Under the pieces are notes generated by a model, which was not told the DNA's origin, searched no databases, and saw only the letters and a program-made list of their open reading frames with translations. This document shows, one piece after another, positions 8,470-17,954 of a DNA stretch of 64,000 bases. The stretch spans positions 1,178,001-1,242,000 of the forward strand of contig CAWABU010000006.1 in the NCBI GenBank assembly GCA_963780345.1. The letters are read 5' to 3'. Origin of the DNA: PALSA-693 sp963780345. GTDB taxonomy: Bacteria > Actinomycetota > Acidimicrobiia > Acidimicrobiales > Palsa-688. A program made the position numbers and the translations under genes. Each line of letters opens with the position of its first letter. The first letter of the stretch is position 1.

Positions 8470-8692
8470 CGCCATCCCCTAGCGTCCGACCCAGGTGGTC
8501 GAGTGGACACTCGATGGCACCTCGCAAAACGACACCTAGCCAAACCCCGGCCTCGTCGCTCGCAGCGACGGCCTTGGCCCATCCCTCGACCAATAATCGG
8601 CCCATACGTCCGTCAGGGCAAAGCACCGTTTGAGCACCCACCGAATCGAGTGGATTGCTAAGGTCACCGAAATCAACCGCAGGAGGAGTCAG

Positions 8693-9076
8693 ATGGAGAG
8701 CCCGATCGAAGTGGTGCACAGATTCTGCGCAGCGTGGTCCGAAAATATCGGGGCCGCCGAGCTGGCCGGATTTTTCACCGACGACGCCATCTACCACAAC
8801 ATCCCGTTAGCTCCGATCACCGGCCGGGAAGCCATCGCCAACACCATCGCATCGTTCATCCGCCCTGGCCCACCAGGCATCGAGAGCATCGAGTTCCGGG
8901 TGATCAACATCGCGGCCGATGGTCCAGTCGTGATGACAGAGCGGGTGGACGTCTTCAGGCTCCCAGACAAGTCGTTCGAACTGCCGGTCATGGGGACCTT
9001 CGAGGTCACCGAGGGCAAGATCAACGCCTGGCGCGACTATTTCGACATGAGCCAGTTCACCAGCCGGATGGGATAA
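8693..9076 (+). CDS. Limonene-1,2-epoxide-hydrolase-like SnoaL-fold protein
   Basis: This 127-residue NTF2-fold protein resembles limonene-1,2-epoxide hydrolase. The candidate catalytic set is Arg84 and Asp86 in MTERVDVF and Asp115 in NAWRDYFDM, the pattern Arg-x-Asp plus Asp of that family. Tyr and Asn residues lie early (TDDAIYHNIP). The ATG has GGAGGAG 5-8 bases upstream. It follows the MarR-controlled operon by about 220 bases and may be transcribed with it or separately. It probably opens epoxides; the substrate is unknown. Confidence 0.82.
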   Translation: MESPIEVVHRFCAAWSENIGAAELAGFFTDDAIYHNIPLAPITGREAIANTIASFIRPGPPGIESIEFRVINIAADGPVVMTERVDVFRLPDKSFELPVMGTFEVTEGKINAWRDYFDMSQFTSRMG

Positions 9077-9300
9077 CGCTGCATCCACTCAGCGCTCGAG
9101 TTCGCACCGCTCGAGCAATTCCCTATGGTCATGGAGGGCTCTCCCTTCCATCCGCGACGATCGGCCCGTACCACAGAAGTCCCCTTCTCGGGTGAACACC
9201 GATGACGACCGCTCCTGACCGGCGGCCGATGGCGGGGCATGGACGCCCCATGGACGCTCCATCGATGCCCCAGAGTTGGACTCTCGGACTTGCGGTCGTG

Positions 9301-9322
9301 GCGCGCCATTTGGGTGGCGCGC
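9301..9322 (-). terminator. GC-rich hairpin downstream of SRPBCC remnant
   Basis: GCGCGCCA (9301-9308), the loop TTTGGG and TGGCGCGC (9315-9322) form a perfect 8-bp stem. It lies directly after the stop of the minus-strand SRPBCC remnant. There is no U-tract, as is usual in high-GC actinobacteria, so terminator function is only likely. Confidence 0.5.
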
Positions 9323-9324
9323 AG

Positions 9325-9700
9325 CTAGGCGTGCATCTCCCATGGCGCTCGAGGAAGCACGGACCCGGTCTCGAGCAGGGACTTGAGGTTGGCGCACACG
9401 GCCGGCCAGCCGGCAGAGATCGCCTCCAGGACTTGATCGTTGGCCAGATTTTCGTGAGTGACGGTGAGGCGCACTATTTCGTGGTACGGCTCGATGTCGA
9501 AGGTCACCTTTGACGGACCACCCGGTGGAATTTCACCGGGAGAATCAAAGGTCATCGCGAGTCGGCGAGGCGGGACGGACTCCAGAACCGTTCCGATGAC
9601 GTCGGCGACGCCGGAGTCGTCGAGGCGGCGGTGCTCCCAGGGCGAGCCGACCTTCCAGTCTGAGACGTTGCTGTGCCCCCAGTACTGGCCGGTGGCTCGC
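9325..9700 (-). pseudogene. SRPBCC/AHSA1-type gene lacking its 5' end
   Basis: The C-terminal two-thirds of an SRPBCC protein are readable: YWGHSNVSDWKVGSPW, then VIGTVLESVPPRRLAMTF, then strands (SKVTFDIEPYHEIVRLTVTHE) and the long final helix (ISAGWPAVCANLKSLLETG). The expected N-terminal helix (usually A-x-PE-x-LW-x-ALTDG) is absent; upstream residues are Pro/Arg-rich and unlike the family. No credible start codon exists, so I call it truncated. The subfamily is the one often encoded next to ArsR regulators. Confidence 0.72.
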
Positions 9701-9940
9701 ACAACTCTCTGAGACTCTGGCCGTTGCGCTGGCGGCGGCGGTCGAGAAGCAACCTGCGGGTCTATGGCGTTGGAAAATGAGCGTTCGACGCATTGACTCG
9801 CCCACTTGACGGGCACAGAATGAGCGTCATGACCAAGGAGCTCACTGGTCGGAGGGCGAGGACCCTCACCGAGTTCCCCGAACGTAACGCCGCCGCCTGG
9901 CCAGCGGATAGCTGGCAATCTATTTGACCGGAGAACTTCC

Positions 9941-10384
9941 ATGATTGATCACGTCTACATCTCCGTAACCAATCTCGATAAGTCCGTCGAGTTCTATACC
10001 GCCGCACTCGAACCACTCGGGTGGCGCTGGTTCGGAAAATACGACTCGTCCTCTGGTCCCGCCGACGTTCCCGATCTCTATGGACTCGGTGATGCTGAGT
10101 ACCTGTCCGGCGAAGCCGTCGGATCGAGCATCTGGCTACGTGAGCGGAAGCCCGGCGAGACCGGGCTCTATCTTGGAATCGTCTGTGACGGTCGAGAAGA
10201 GGTTGATGCAGCCTACGAAGCGGCCATCAACGCTGGCGGCACCGACGAAGGTCAACCGGCCGACCGCACCTACTTTGCTCCCGGGTACTACGCAGCCAAC
10301 GTTGGCGACATCGACGGCAATCGCCTCGAGTTCGTCCACAAGAGCTGGAATCCAAAGCGACATCCTCCCCGCGAACGGTCCTGA
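9941..10384 (+). CDS. VOC-family (glyoxalase/dioxygenase fold) protein
   Basis: This 147-residue vicinal-oxygen-chelate protein starts MIDHVYISVTNLDKSVEFY, whose His4 is the usual first metal ligand. It ends with DIDGNRLEFVHKSW, whose Glu is the usual second-module ligand. Two beta-alpha-beta-beta-beta modules fit the length. GGAGA precedes the ATG by 8-9 bases. It stands alone between remnants, so its substrate cannot be inferred. Typical relatives are glyoxalase/bleomycin-resistance-like proteins of 120-150 residues. Confidence 0.88.
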   Translation: MIDHVYISVTNLDKSVEFYTAALEPLGWRWFGKYDSSSGPADVPDLYGLGDAEYLSGEAVGSSIWLRERKPGETGLYLGIVCDGREEVDAAYEAAINAGGTDEGQPADRTYFAPGYYAANVGDIDGNRLEFVHKSWNPKRHPPRERS

Positions 10385-10930
10385 TGGTTCTCGATCGCGC
10401 TGGCCGTCCCCGCTGAGCCCTAGCGTGGCGAGCGGAGCCATCAGCTTGCATAAGGGGCATGCGGGCTGAGCCGTCCAGCTTCTGGTCATCGCTGTTCTCG
10501 GATCGACCACCGATGAGAGGTTCCCTGAGCACCTGTACCGGCTGCAAACATGGATAGGCGGACTGGTAGGCACTCGACGAATCGTTGATCGCCTGGCTGA
10601 AGTTTGTCGCTGAGGCCGCGCCAGCCTGACTCGACGAAACCTCGCTCACACATTTCCGCCCTGCGAACGGTTGCCAGACCAACGGCTCTCGTCCGGCCCG
10701 GGGGCTCGCCGGCACGCAGATACCTCCTGGAACCAGCTCTGATCTTGAAGATGACCCGCCTCAGGCGTCGTCTTTAGGACGCGTTTTGGCCCAGTAGCTG
10801 TCCGACACATGGCCGTATCGTGCGATGTCTTGGTGGCCGCTCGCCCCTCGTCCGGCCGCTTGCCCCGCGGGCACGTGAACGGAGCCTGAAGTGGCCACGG
10901 AAGGTACGCTCCGAGTGTGAGGATCCGACG
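10385..10930. other. Intergenic stretch without recognised gene
   Basis: About 545 bases between the VOC gene and the large LuxR regulator. Overlapping short frames exist on both strands but none has domain character. The promoter of the LuxR gene should be here; I see no palindrome or repeat of note. Confidence 0.45.
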
Positions 10931-13741
10931 GTGAGCGCCACCAGCGGCCTTCCCCTTCGTGGCCGCGACCAGGAGCTCGTGCTCATCGAGTCATGCCTGG
11001 ACGAGACCAAGTCAGGGGTCGGGTCCGTGATGATCGTCGAGGGGAGAGCGGGCTCTGGTAAGACTCGGCTTCTTGAGGCTTGCGCATCCAAGGCTGGAGC
11101 TCGCTCATTCCGAGTCGGGCGCGGCGAGGCCGATCCGGGTCGCACAGTGGTCGAACTCGACGCTCTCTTCGACGCGCTGTTCGGGGGGGAGAAGCCGCTC
11201 ATACCTCGCCGCGCCTTGAGCGATACTCACTCCTCACCAGAGCAGCGGTTCTGGTTGCTCCAGGACCTACAGGCGCTCATCGAGGAAGCGGCGTTGAAGT
11301 CGCCTCTGCTCGTCTGCCTTGACGACCTCCAGTGGGCGGGCGACGGCTGCGCTGTCGCCATGCGACAGCTCCCGCAGCGACTCGCTTCCCTTCCCGTTGC
11401 CTGGGTCATGGCCTTCCGCCCCGACCAGGGTCTTCCTCAGGTGCAAGGAGCCAAGGACCAGCTCCTAGCCGCCGGGGCCACCATGATCCGACTCGGACCA
11501 CTTGGGCGCGACGCAGTGGCGGAGATCGCGCTGGACGTCCTCGGGGCTCCGCCCGACGAGAAGCTGCTTAGGCAGGTCGAACGGGCCCAGGGAAATCCGT
11601 TCCTCGCGGTCGAGTTCTTTCGCGGTCTTCAAGACGAAGGCATCGTGTCGATCGAGTCCGGGAAGGCGACCCTTCTGGAAGAGCGAGTCCCGCGCCGGGT
11701 TAGCGACGACATGCGCTGGCGACTGCTGCGCATGTCGCCGCTAGCAGACCGGGTTGCGACCCTTGCTTCCGCGCTGGGCCGACGATTCTCCGTTTCAGAT
11801 CTTGCTGAGATGACCGGGATGCGCATCGCAGACCTCTTGAAACCGGTGAAAGAGCTGATACAAGCCGACATCTTCGTCGAGCATGGCTATCGGCTGGCAT
11901 TCGGGCATGACTTGATCCGCGAGGCGGTTCGATCGAGCAGTCCCGCGCCGGTTCGTCGCGCTCTTGACCGGCAGGCAGCCGGTGTCCTCCTTTCCCGTGG
12001 CGCGCCTCCGGTCGAGGTCGCTCAACAACTTGGGGACAGCGCTGAGCCAGGCGACGAGGTCGCAATCGAGACGTTGCTCCAGGCCGCCGACGCTCTCGGG
12101 TCCTCTGATCCGGCCGCGTCGGCGGAACTTGCCGCTCGAGCCCTCGAACTTGCGCCGCCGTGGCACTCGCGTCGCGGCCCCCTCGCGGCGCGACGGGCCG
12201 TGTCGCTGTTCGCGGCGGGCCAGGTTGATGAGGCCGAGCGCTTCGCCGACACGGCCCTGCGCCAGGCGTTGACGCCGGAGGAGGAGGCACGAGTTCGTCT
12301 CGCCGTGGCGGGCATGTTCGACGTGTCCCCAGACATCAGGGCCGACAACGCTCGGGCTGCATTGGCACTGCCCGACCTGTCAGCTGACATCCGGGCGTTG
12401 CTGTGGGGATCCCTGTTCCACAATGTGGTGGCGGCAGTGCGACCAGAAGAAGCGTTCAGTTTGTTGCCAAAGGCCCGCGATGCCGTCCACGCCAGCCGTG
12501 ATCGGGTCGGATGGTTCGCATTGGAAATTGCGCGCTCTGCCCTTCAGTACCAGTCCTCCAACTTCGAAGAAGCTACCGAGATCCTCGCCGCGGCGGCGCG
12601 CCGGACAGTTCGAAACCAGGAAGACACCAGGCAGCGACTCGCTGCCGAATTCATGGCGTCGGACCTGGCCGCTCTTGACCGCATCGACGAAACGTTGCAG
12701 CTGGCTGACGAAGGACTCGCGGCGGCGCAGCGAGATCGCCAGGATTGGGCCTTGCGGATGTTCGAGACGTTGAAAGGCCGCCAGCTCTTGCAGACGGGCC
12801 GATTGACCGAGGCGGCGGCAGCGCTCGAGGGCCGATACAGCGTAGCGGATGCCCACCGCGTGGTCGGCATGTTGGATGCGCCCAACGTGGTAGCCCTCGG
12901 GAAGCTCAGAATCCACACCGGCGACGACAAAGGCGCCGATGAGGTGGCCGACATGGCAAAGATCATGCTGCGAGCAAGCGCGCCAGGCGTCCAGAACCAC
13001 GCCGCCTGGTTTCTGGCCCTGCACGCGATGTCACAAGGCAAGCCGATCGAGGCGCACGACTGGCTTTGCGCCGGCGGTCACGACAATCGTCTGAAGCTCT
13101 TCCCGCTCTTCCCGTTCGAGATCGCCGACGACCCCCAACTGGTGCGGATCGCGGTCGCCGTGGCAGACCACGAGCTCGTTGAGGCCGTCGTCGAGCGGGC
13201 GGCGCGACGATGCGAGCTCAACCCCAGCGTGGCCTCGTTCAGAGCAGGGGCAGCTCACGCTCGGGGACTAGCGCAGGAATCGACTACCGAGTTGGAGAGG
13301 GCGGCATCGATCTTCGGCCATGGAAGCCGTCCGCTGGCCACGGCGTCTGCGCTCGAAGACCTCGGCCGACTGCTGGTGAAGGCAGGCGCCAACGATGAAG
13401 CGACGACGGCACTCGATCGAGCGCTCGAGATCACGGTGCAGGTCGGCGCCGGCTGGGACGCGGCGCGCGTACGTGGCCGACTGAGACGGCTGGGTGTCCG
13501 CAGACGGGTCGTCGCCTCGAAGCGTCCCAAGACCGGCTGGGAGGCTCTCACAAGCGCCGAGACGGCCGTCGCCCAACTTGCCTCGGAGGGGAAGACCGAC
13601 CGCGAGATCGGCGAGTCGCTCTTCATATCACCCCACACTGTCAACACTCATCTGAGGCACATCTTTGAAAAGCTCGGGGTTAGGTCCCGCGTCGCCCTGA
13701 CCAGGGCGGCCGAGGCACAGCACCACCGGGCCGCCAACTGA
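10931..13741 (+). CDS. Large AAA/LuxR-type transcriptional regulator
   Basis: This 936-residue LAL-like regulator begins GLPLRGRDQELVLIE, typical of an N-terminal AAA ATPase. Walker A is GRAGSGKTRLLE (about residue 45) and Walker B is LLVCLDDLQWAGDG. A long helical TPR-like middle follows. The C-terminal LuxR helix-turn-helix reads LTSAETAVAQLASEGKTDREI then SPHTVNTHLRHIFEKLGV. Such proteins couple nucleotide and inducer binding to activation of nearby operons. GTG 10931 was chosen because GAGGAT lies 8 bases upstream and the residues before it lack homology. Targets are not evident; the following region holds hydrolase and SDR genes. Confidence 0.9.
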   Translation: MSATSGLPLRGRDQELVLIESCLDETKSGVGSVMIVEGRAGSGKTRLLEACASKAGARSFRVGRGEADPGRTVVELDALFDALFGGEKPLIPRRALSDTHSSPEQRFWLLQDLQALIEEAALKSPLLVCLDDLQWAGDGCAVAMRQLPQRLASLPVAWVMAFRPDQGLPQVQGAKDQLLAAGATMIRLGPLGRDAVAEIALDVLGAPPDEKLLRQVERAQGNPFLAVEFFRGLQDEGIVSIESGKATLLEERVPRRVSDDMRWRLLRMSPLADRVATLASALGRRFSVSDLAEMTGMRIADLLKPVKELIQADIFVEHGYRLAFGHDLIREAVRSSSPAPVRRALDRQAAGVLLSRGAPPVEVAQQLGDSAEPGDEVAIETLLQAADALGSSDPAASAELAARALELAPPWHSRRGPLAARRAVSLFAAGQVDEAERFADTALRQALTPEEEARVRLAVAGMFDVSPDIRADNARAALALPDLSADIRALLWGSLFHNVVAAVRPEEAFSLLPKARDAVHASRDRVGWFALEIARSALQYQSSNFEEATEILAAAARRTVRNQEDTRQRLAAEFMASDLAALDRIDETLQLADEGLAAAQRDRQDWALRMFETLKGRQLLQTGRLTEAAAALEGRYSVADAHRVVGMLDAPNVVALGKLRIHTGDDKGADEVADMAKIMLRASAPGVQNHAAWFLALHAMSQGKPIEAHDWLCAGGHDNRLKLFPLFPFEIADDPQLVRIAVAVADHELVEAVVERAARRCELNPSVASFRAGAAHARGLAQESTTELERAASIFGHGSRPLATASALEDLGRLLVKAGANDEATTALDRALEITVQVGAGWDAARVRGRLRRLGVRRRVVASKRPKTGWEALTSAETAVAQLASEGKTDREIGESLFISPHTVNTHLRHIFEKLGVRSRVALTRAAEAQHHRAAN

Positions 13742-13762
13742 GGGCTTCACCGGTCATCTCGA

Positions 13763-13778
13763 GGTCAGCCGGCTGACC
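13763..13778. repeat. 16-bp perfect palindrome after LuxR gene
   Basis: GGTCAGCCGGCTGACC reads the same on both strands and lies 22 bases after the LuxR stop and about 155 bases before the truncated hydrolase. It could be a terminator stem without loop or an operator for the next promoter. The symmetry is exact; function is unknown. Confidence 0.55.
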
Positions 13779-13932
13779 GCGATCGAGTCGAGGCATCAAG
13801 CTCAGGGGAACGCACGATGTCGTTCGCATCCCCAATTCCTGTTTCCCGGAAAATATCGTTTGATCAAGCGATGCTTTCCAGGGCTCGTGCCGGTGACGCT
13901 GAATGCCGACGACGACCCTGAAGGAGCAACCT

Positions 13933-14199
13933 ATGGCAGCGTGTCCTACTGTGGTCCTGGTGCACCTCGCCTTCGCGGACGCCTTCGGGTACGCCGGGGT
14001 GATACGTGAGCTTCAGTCCCAAGGCGTGGAGGTAAGGGCGCCGATGAACCCTCTCCGGAGCCTTGCCTTCGACGCCGACTCCATCGTTCGATACACATCC
14101 ACCATTGATGGGCCGATCGTTCTGGTTGGCCACTCGTACGGCGGTGCGGTGATCTCCCTGGCTGCCGCTTCGGTGAACGATGTCATCGCCCGGGTGCGT
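13933..14199 (+). pseudogene. Alpha/beta hydrolase cut off after the nucleophile elbow
   Basis: Starting at ATG 13933 with AGGAG upstream, the protein follows the family of the hydrolase at 35433-36137 closely: TVVLVHLAFADAFGYAGVIRE, then NPLRSLAFDADS, then GPIVLVGHSYGGAVI with the nucleophile Ser. After about residue 88 (NDVIARV) the match ends abruptly. The open frame continues only as antisense of the SDR gene. The acid and His of the triad are lost. The break lies within about 10 bases of the SDR stop codon, so a rearrangement joined the two. His-Leu replaces the usual His-Gly before the oxyanion loop. Confidence 0.8.
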
Positions 14200-14205
14200 C
14201 CGACG

Positions 14206-14940
14206 TCAGATGGCGGTGCGGCCGCCGTCGGCCGCGACAAGAGCGCCAGTGATATAGCTGGCCTTCGGAGATGCCAAGAAGGCGATGACCTCGGCAATCT
14301 CGCCCGGTTGCGCCGCCCGACCGAGGAGCGTAGTGGCCCCCAAGCCTTCGATGCGGTCCGGCGAGGCTCCTCCAGTGAAGACAGGGCCGGGGGCGATGGC
14401 GTTCACCCGGACGCCGGCGGAGCTGAACTCGGCAGCCCAAGACCGCGTCATCGACGCAAGGGTCGCTTTGGTGGCGCCGTAGGCGGCGGCGCCCGCAAGT
14501 CCGACTTGCCCCGCCATGCTTCCCAAACTGATGATGCTGCCGCTCCCCCGGGCCGCCATCTTCGGGGCCAACGCCGCGACCAGAAAGTAGGGCGCCCGGA
14601 CGTTGGCGGCAAAGAGCCTGTCGAAGGTCTCCACGTCGAGATCCGCCGTCGGCCCGAACCAACTGAACCCGGCGTTGTTCACGAGGATGTCGATGGCGCC
14701 GATTTGCGAGACGAGATTGTCCAGTTCGGCGAGGTCGGTCAGGTCGCCTGCAAGGAATTGGCCTTTGCCGCCCTCGCGAAAGATCGCGTCGACGACGGCT
14801 TGGCCGCGGGCCGCGTCGCGTCCATGCACGATGACGTCGGCGCCCTGCCGGCCAAGCTCCTCGGCCACTGCCTTGCCGATGCCGGAGGTGGCCCCAGTGA
14901 CGAGGGCACGGAGCCCCTCGAGATCTCGTTGTGCGGTCAT
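14206..14940 (-). CDS. Short-chain dehydrogenase/reductase (SDR)
   Basis: This 244-residue classical SDR has the cofactor motif TGATSGIG (residues 15-22), NNAG (88-91), catalytic Ser141 and the Y154-x3-K158 pair in AAAYGATK, then the IAPGPVFT segment. Basic residues after the second strand (HGRDAAR) suggest NADP(H) preference. Length and motifs are complete. The ATG overlaps the stop of a 29-codon frame (ATGA) that carries the better ribosome binding site, so translation may be coupled. The 3' end abuts a truncated hydrolase on the other strand. The substrate is unknown. Confidence 0.93.
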   Translation of the reverse strand: MTAQRDLEGLRALVTGATSGIGKAVAEELGRQGADVIVHGRDAARGQAVVDAIFREGGKGQFLAGDLTDLAELDNLVSQIGAIDILVNNAGFSWFGPTADLDVETFDRLFAANVRAPYFLVAALAPKMAARGSGSIISLGSMAGQVGLAGAAAYGATKATLASMTRSWAAEFSSAGVRVNAIAPGPVFTGGASPDRIEGLGATTLLGRAAQPGEIAEVIAFLASPKASYITGALVAADGGRTAI

Positions 14941-15026
14941 GACATGGCTTTCTCGGTGACCACGACTCGCGAGACCACTGGTTGCGTTTCGGAACCCCCG
15001 AAGGTCGACGTCGGTATGCTTGTCAT
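14937..15026 (-). CDS. 29-residue leader-like ORF coupled to the SDR gene
   Basis: A frame of 29 codons starts at ATG 15026 behind AAAGGAA (spacing 6) and ends by overlapping the SDR start (ATGA). The peptide is Ser/Thr/Val-rich with no hydrophobic segment and no Cys. It could be a translational leader, the surviving 5' end of a deleted gene fused to the SDR, or chance. The good ribosome binding site and the exact overlap favour real translation. Confidence 0.42.
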   Translation of the reverse strand: MTSIPTSTFGGSETQPVVSRVVVTEKAMS

Positions 15027-15174
15027 GCTGTTTCCTTTGTCGGTGGAGGTGGGCGGGAGGATGGTCGGCTTCGCAATCGGTGTCGCCGGCTCGGCGGGAA
15101 CGAGGGCATCAAGGTCCTGTCTACGGTGATCCGGAGCCGGGTGGGCGACAGTCGGACGGCTGAGTAGGACTCCA

Positions 15175-16920
15175 CTATCCAACCGGGGCGAGCTCTGCGC
15201 CAGCGAGTTCTGCGTAATACAGAAAACCGAAGGGGTCCGACAGCTGGCGCTGCTCCATCAGCCGTATCAGGACCGATTGGCGGAGCTCGGCGAGCTCGCT
15301 GTTCGTGGGGTGGCGGAGCAGGCCCGGAGCAAGGATTTCGAGGGCCAGGGTTAGGTCGCCCTGGCCGGCCAGCGTGGCGGCGGCCTTGACGAATGCCTCA
15401 GCCCGTTCCCCGGCGAGCAGGTCGAGAGCGGCCGCTCTTTCTTCCGGACCGCGCGGGTCCAGCCCTTGTCCGTCTGGCTGCCAGTATCCGGTGCGCTGGT
15501 GATAGAGCCTGGCGATGAAGCAATCACGGGTGACCAGGTATGCCACGACCGCGGCCGGGTGATCCCGCAACGAGGCGGGCAGATAGCCAAGGTCCAGGAT
15601 GGACGGTAGCAGCATGTTCATGCGGATCCGGTTCAGCGTGAAGTCGTGCAGCTCGGTGAGAGCCGGCTCCAGGCCGGCCAGAGCCTCGATCGTAAAGTTG
15701 TCGGTCAGCGTGGTGTGACCCGCTATGAGCCGCCGGGGTGTCAGCTCGTTGATGTAGCGCAGTGCTTCCAGCAGTCCCTCCGGCGAACCCTCGGGCGTAT
15801 ATGGCACGCCGAGGTAGGGCATGATCACGTCCCCGACGAACAGCAGCCCGCTGGCGGGCAGGTACACCATCAGGGCGTCTGGCGTCTCGCCACCCCTGAC
15901 AGGAATCAGCACGAACTCGGTGTGGCCGACGATAAGAGAGGTCTGTTCGCCGATCAGCCGGTCCGGCTTCACGTCGGAGGCCGGGCTGGCACGGGTTCCG
16001 GTGTAGTAGCGCGGGACGCTCCATTGGCGCTGCCGCTCCGCTTCGGCCGGGAATCCTGAAGCCGCGATGACGTGGGTGTCCGGGCCACGCAGGGCTGCGG
16101 TCCCCCCGACGTGGTCGAGATGAGCGTGCGTGAGGATGAGGTGACTGACGGCCGCGTCCTTCAGGCCAAGATCGGCCAACGCGGCCAGCACGCGGTCGGG
16201 GCTGGTACCGGCGTCGATGGCGACGACTCCCGACGTTGTCTCGATGAACGCGAAGTCGCCAAAATCATAGGACTGGGCGACGTGCACACCCGGCGCAGGA
16301 CTGAGGGCGCTCGGAGTGGACAACCGCATTCCATCCCGGGCGTTCACCGAGAAACTCGTGAACATCGGCTGCCGGCCCGTCGTAGCCAGGTCGAGGCCTG
16401 ACCGTCGCCGCGCTGCTGCGGCCTGCTCCTTCTTCCCGAGCACCAGGTAGCCCTGCGCCAGGCCCTGGTAGGCGGCGCGGAGCAGGAACACCGGGAGCTG
16501 ATCACGTACCGCCAGCACGAACTCGAGGTCGGCGATCACCTGGTCCGCCCGCCCCGTATCAGCCGCGGCCACCTCCACCTCGGACGGGCCACCGTCGGGC
16601 AGTAGCTCCGCCAGAGCCAGGCCGCGGAAGTATTGTGGCAGTCCCAAATCCATGGTGGCGGCCTTGTCCAGCTTAGTTATCGCCTCGTCCACATCGTGGC
16701 CGCCGGAGCGCACCTGGAAGAAGCCGGCCAGAGCCTGGGCGGTGGCATCGCCAGGGTTGCGCTCGGACAGGTCCTGAAAGTAACTACTCCCCTCCGCGTT
16801 GGCCCGCGCCGCGACCAGCGCAGTGGCCAGTGCCACCAACGTGTTCCTGTCTGCGCCCGGCCAGCCGGCCGCCTCCTTGAGCGATTGGAGCGAGCGATTC
16901 CGAGAAATTGGTGCGCTCAT
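15175..16920 (-). CDS. Alkyl-sulfatase-like metallo-beta-lactamase-fold hydrolase
   Basis: This 581-residue protein has an N-terminal helical repeat part (residues 1-180, TPR-like) followed by a metallo-beta-lactamase domain. Metal motif HAHLDH is at 265-270. Later come the GGETPDALMVYLP segment, FVGDVIMPY with the bridging Asp, and AGHTTL. Domain size and C-terminal helical region resemble class III alkyl sulfatases, but the N-terminal TPR module is unusual for SdsA1, so the substrate could differ. No signal peptide is seen, so it is probably cytoplasmic. ATG 16920 has GGAAGGAAG upstream. It is followed on the same strand by an SDR; an operon is possible. Confidence 0.82.
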   Translation of the reverse strand: MSAPISRNRSLQSLKEAAGWPGADRNTLVALATALVAARANAEGSSYFQDLSERNPGDATAQALAGFFQVRSGGHDVDEAITKLDKAATMDLGLPQYFRGLALAELLPDGGPSEVEVAAADTGRADQVIADLEFVLAVRDQLPVFLLRAAYQGLAQGYLVLGKKEQAAAARRRSGLDLATTGRQPMFTSFSVNARDGMRLSTPSALSPAPGVHVAQSYDFGDFAFIETTSGVVAIDAGTSPDRVLAALADLGLKDAAVSHLILTHAHLDHVGGTAALRGPDTHVIAASGFPAEAERQRQWSVPRYYTGTRASPASDVKPDRLIGEQTSLIVGHTEFVLIPVRGGETPDALMVYLPASGLLFVGDVIMPYLGVPYTPEGSPEGLLEALRYINELTPRRLIAGHTTLTDNFTIEALAGLEPALTELHDFTLNRIRMNMLLPSILDLGYLPASLRDHPAAVVAYLVTRDCFIARLYHQRTGYWQPDGQGLDPRGPEERAAALDLLAGERAEAFVKAAATLAGQGDLTLALEILAPGLLRHPTNSELAELRQSVLIRLMEQRQLSDPFGFLYYAELAGAELAPVG

Positions 16921-17041
16921 GGAGACTTCCTTCCCGCGGAGACCGATGAGGTCCGCGGTCGTGAATTCGTGCAAGGAATCATCTTTAGGGGTGTGAACTG
17001 GCTCGGAGTGCCGAGCTGCGAAGCCGTCGCCGGGGGCCCGG

Positions 17042-17929
17042 TCATGGCTTGACTGCCCGCGCCGAGATCCACAGCACGCCGGGGTTCACGCGGTCCGAAT
17101 AGATGGCGAGCATCTGGTCGTACAGCACGCGTGCGGTTGTCGTCGTGGCATCGATACGATCGAAATCGCGGATGTACTGGCGAGTCTCTTCGAGGGTGTG
17201 CGGATCGTCGGCCCGGCCGGCGCGTTTGTGGCCCGAAATCACGGCGCGGGGCTCGAGCGCCTCAATCCGGTCTATGGCTGAGATCCACGCATTCCGGCGG
17301 TCCGGATCGGACTCAGCGAGGTAGAGGTGTACGTCGTTGTACACCGCATCACCGGCCACCACGAGGCCAATATCCGGGACGTGTAGACAGGAGGTGTCGT
17401 CGGTATCGGTGTGGCCCAGTTCCATAACCACGAGGTCGTGGCCTTCGAGTTCGAACCCCCCATCTTTCAGCGGTTCGGCGACAACGAGCCGCTCGGGGAT
17501 TTGACCGGGCAACAGCTCGGCCCAAAACGACGCTACGGCCTCTGTGTCAACTGACTCTCGCATGCGCTCTACGACCGCGGGAGCGGCTACCGCTCGAGCC
17601 CCAGGGAAGCGGTCAAGGATCACGCTGAGCCCAAAGTGATGATCGCCGTGCCCGTGAGTCACGTAGATGGTGGTGAGGTTCTTTCCGGTGTGGGCTATCC
17701 AACCGGCGAGGACTCGTGCCTGAGTCGTTGTCATTAGCGGGTCAATGAGCACCGCGTCGCGCTCGCCAGTGATGAGCGTCGACGAGATGGGCGACCACGT
17801 TTCGTATTGGACGCCAGGCGGCAGGTCGTAGAACCCGGGTAGGGCGGGTCCGGCGCTGCGACCGTCAACGACAGTTAACTCGAGCGGTGATACGAACACC
17901 TCCCATGTGAGTTGTGTGGTGATTGTCAT
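17042..17929 (-). CDS. Metallo-beta-lactamase-fold hydrolase
   Basis: This 295-residue MBL-fold protein begins with a short N-terminal segment, then STLITGERDAVLIDPLM. The metal motif is THGHGDHHFG (His92, His94, Asp96, His97). Further ligands are in MELGHTDTDD and VVAGDAVYND, and the final His in ISGHKRAG. ATG 17929 has GGAGAAG upstream. It is the last gene of a probable minus-strand operon after an alpha/beta hydrolase and a small ORF. Similar proteins hydrolyse lactones, thioesters or beta-lactam-like compounds; the substrate is unknown. Confidence 0.9.
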   Translation of the reverse strand: MTITTQLTWEVFVSPLELTVVDGRSAGPALPGFYDLPPGVQYETWSPISSTLITGERDAVLIDPLMTTTQARVLAGWIAHTGKNLTTIYVTHGHGDHHFGLSVILDRFPGARAVAAPAVVERMRESVDTEAVASFWAELLPGQIPERLVVAEPLKDGGFELEGHDLVVMELGHTDTDDTSCLHVPDIGLVVAGDAVYNDVHLYLAESDPDRRNAWISAIDRIEALEPRAVISGHKRAGRADDPHTLEETRQYIRDFDRIDATTTTARVLYDQMLAIYSDRVNPGVLWISARAVKP

Positions 17930-17954
17930 GAGGCTTCTCCTATTCTTGAACTCA

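Noticed and set aside
14200..15129. Continuation of the hydrolase frame across the SDR gene as a 400-residue protein
   Set aside because: Beyond residue about 88 the sequence is antisense of a complete SDR; it has no hydrolase features.
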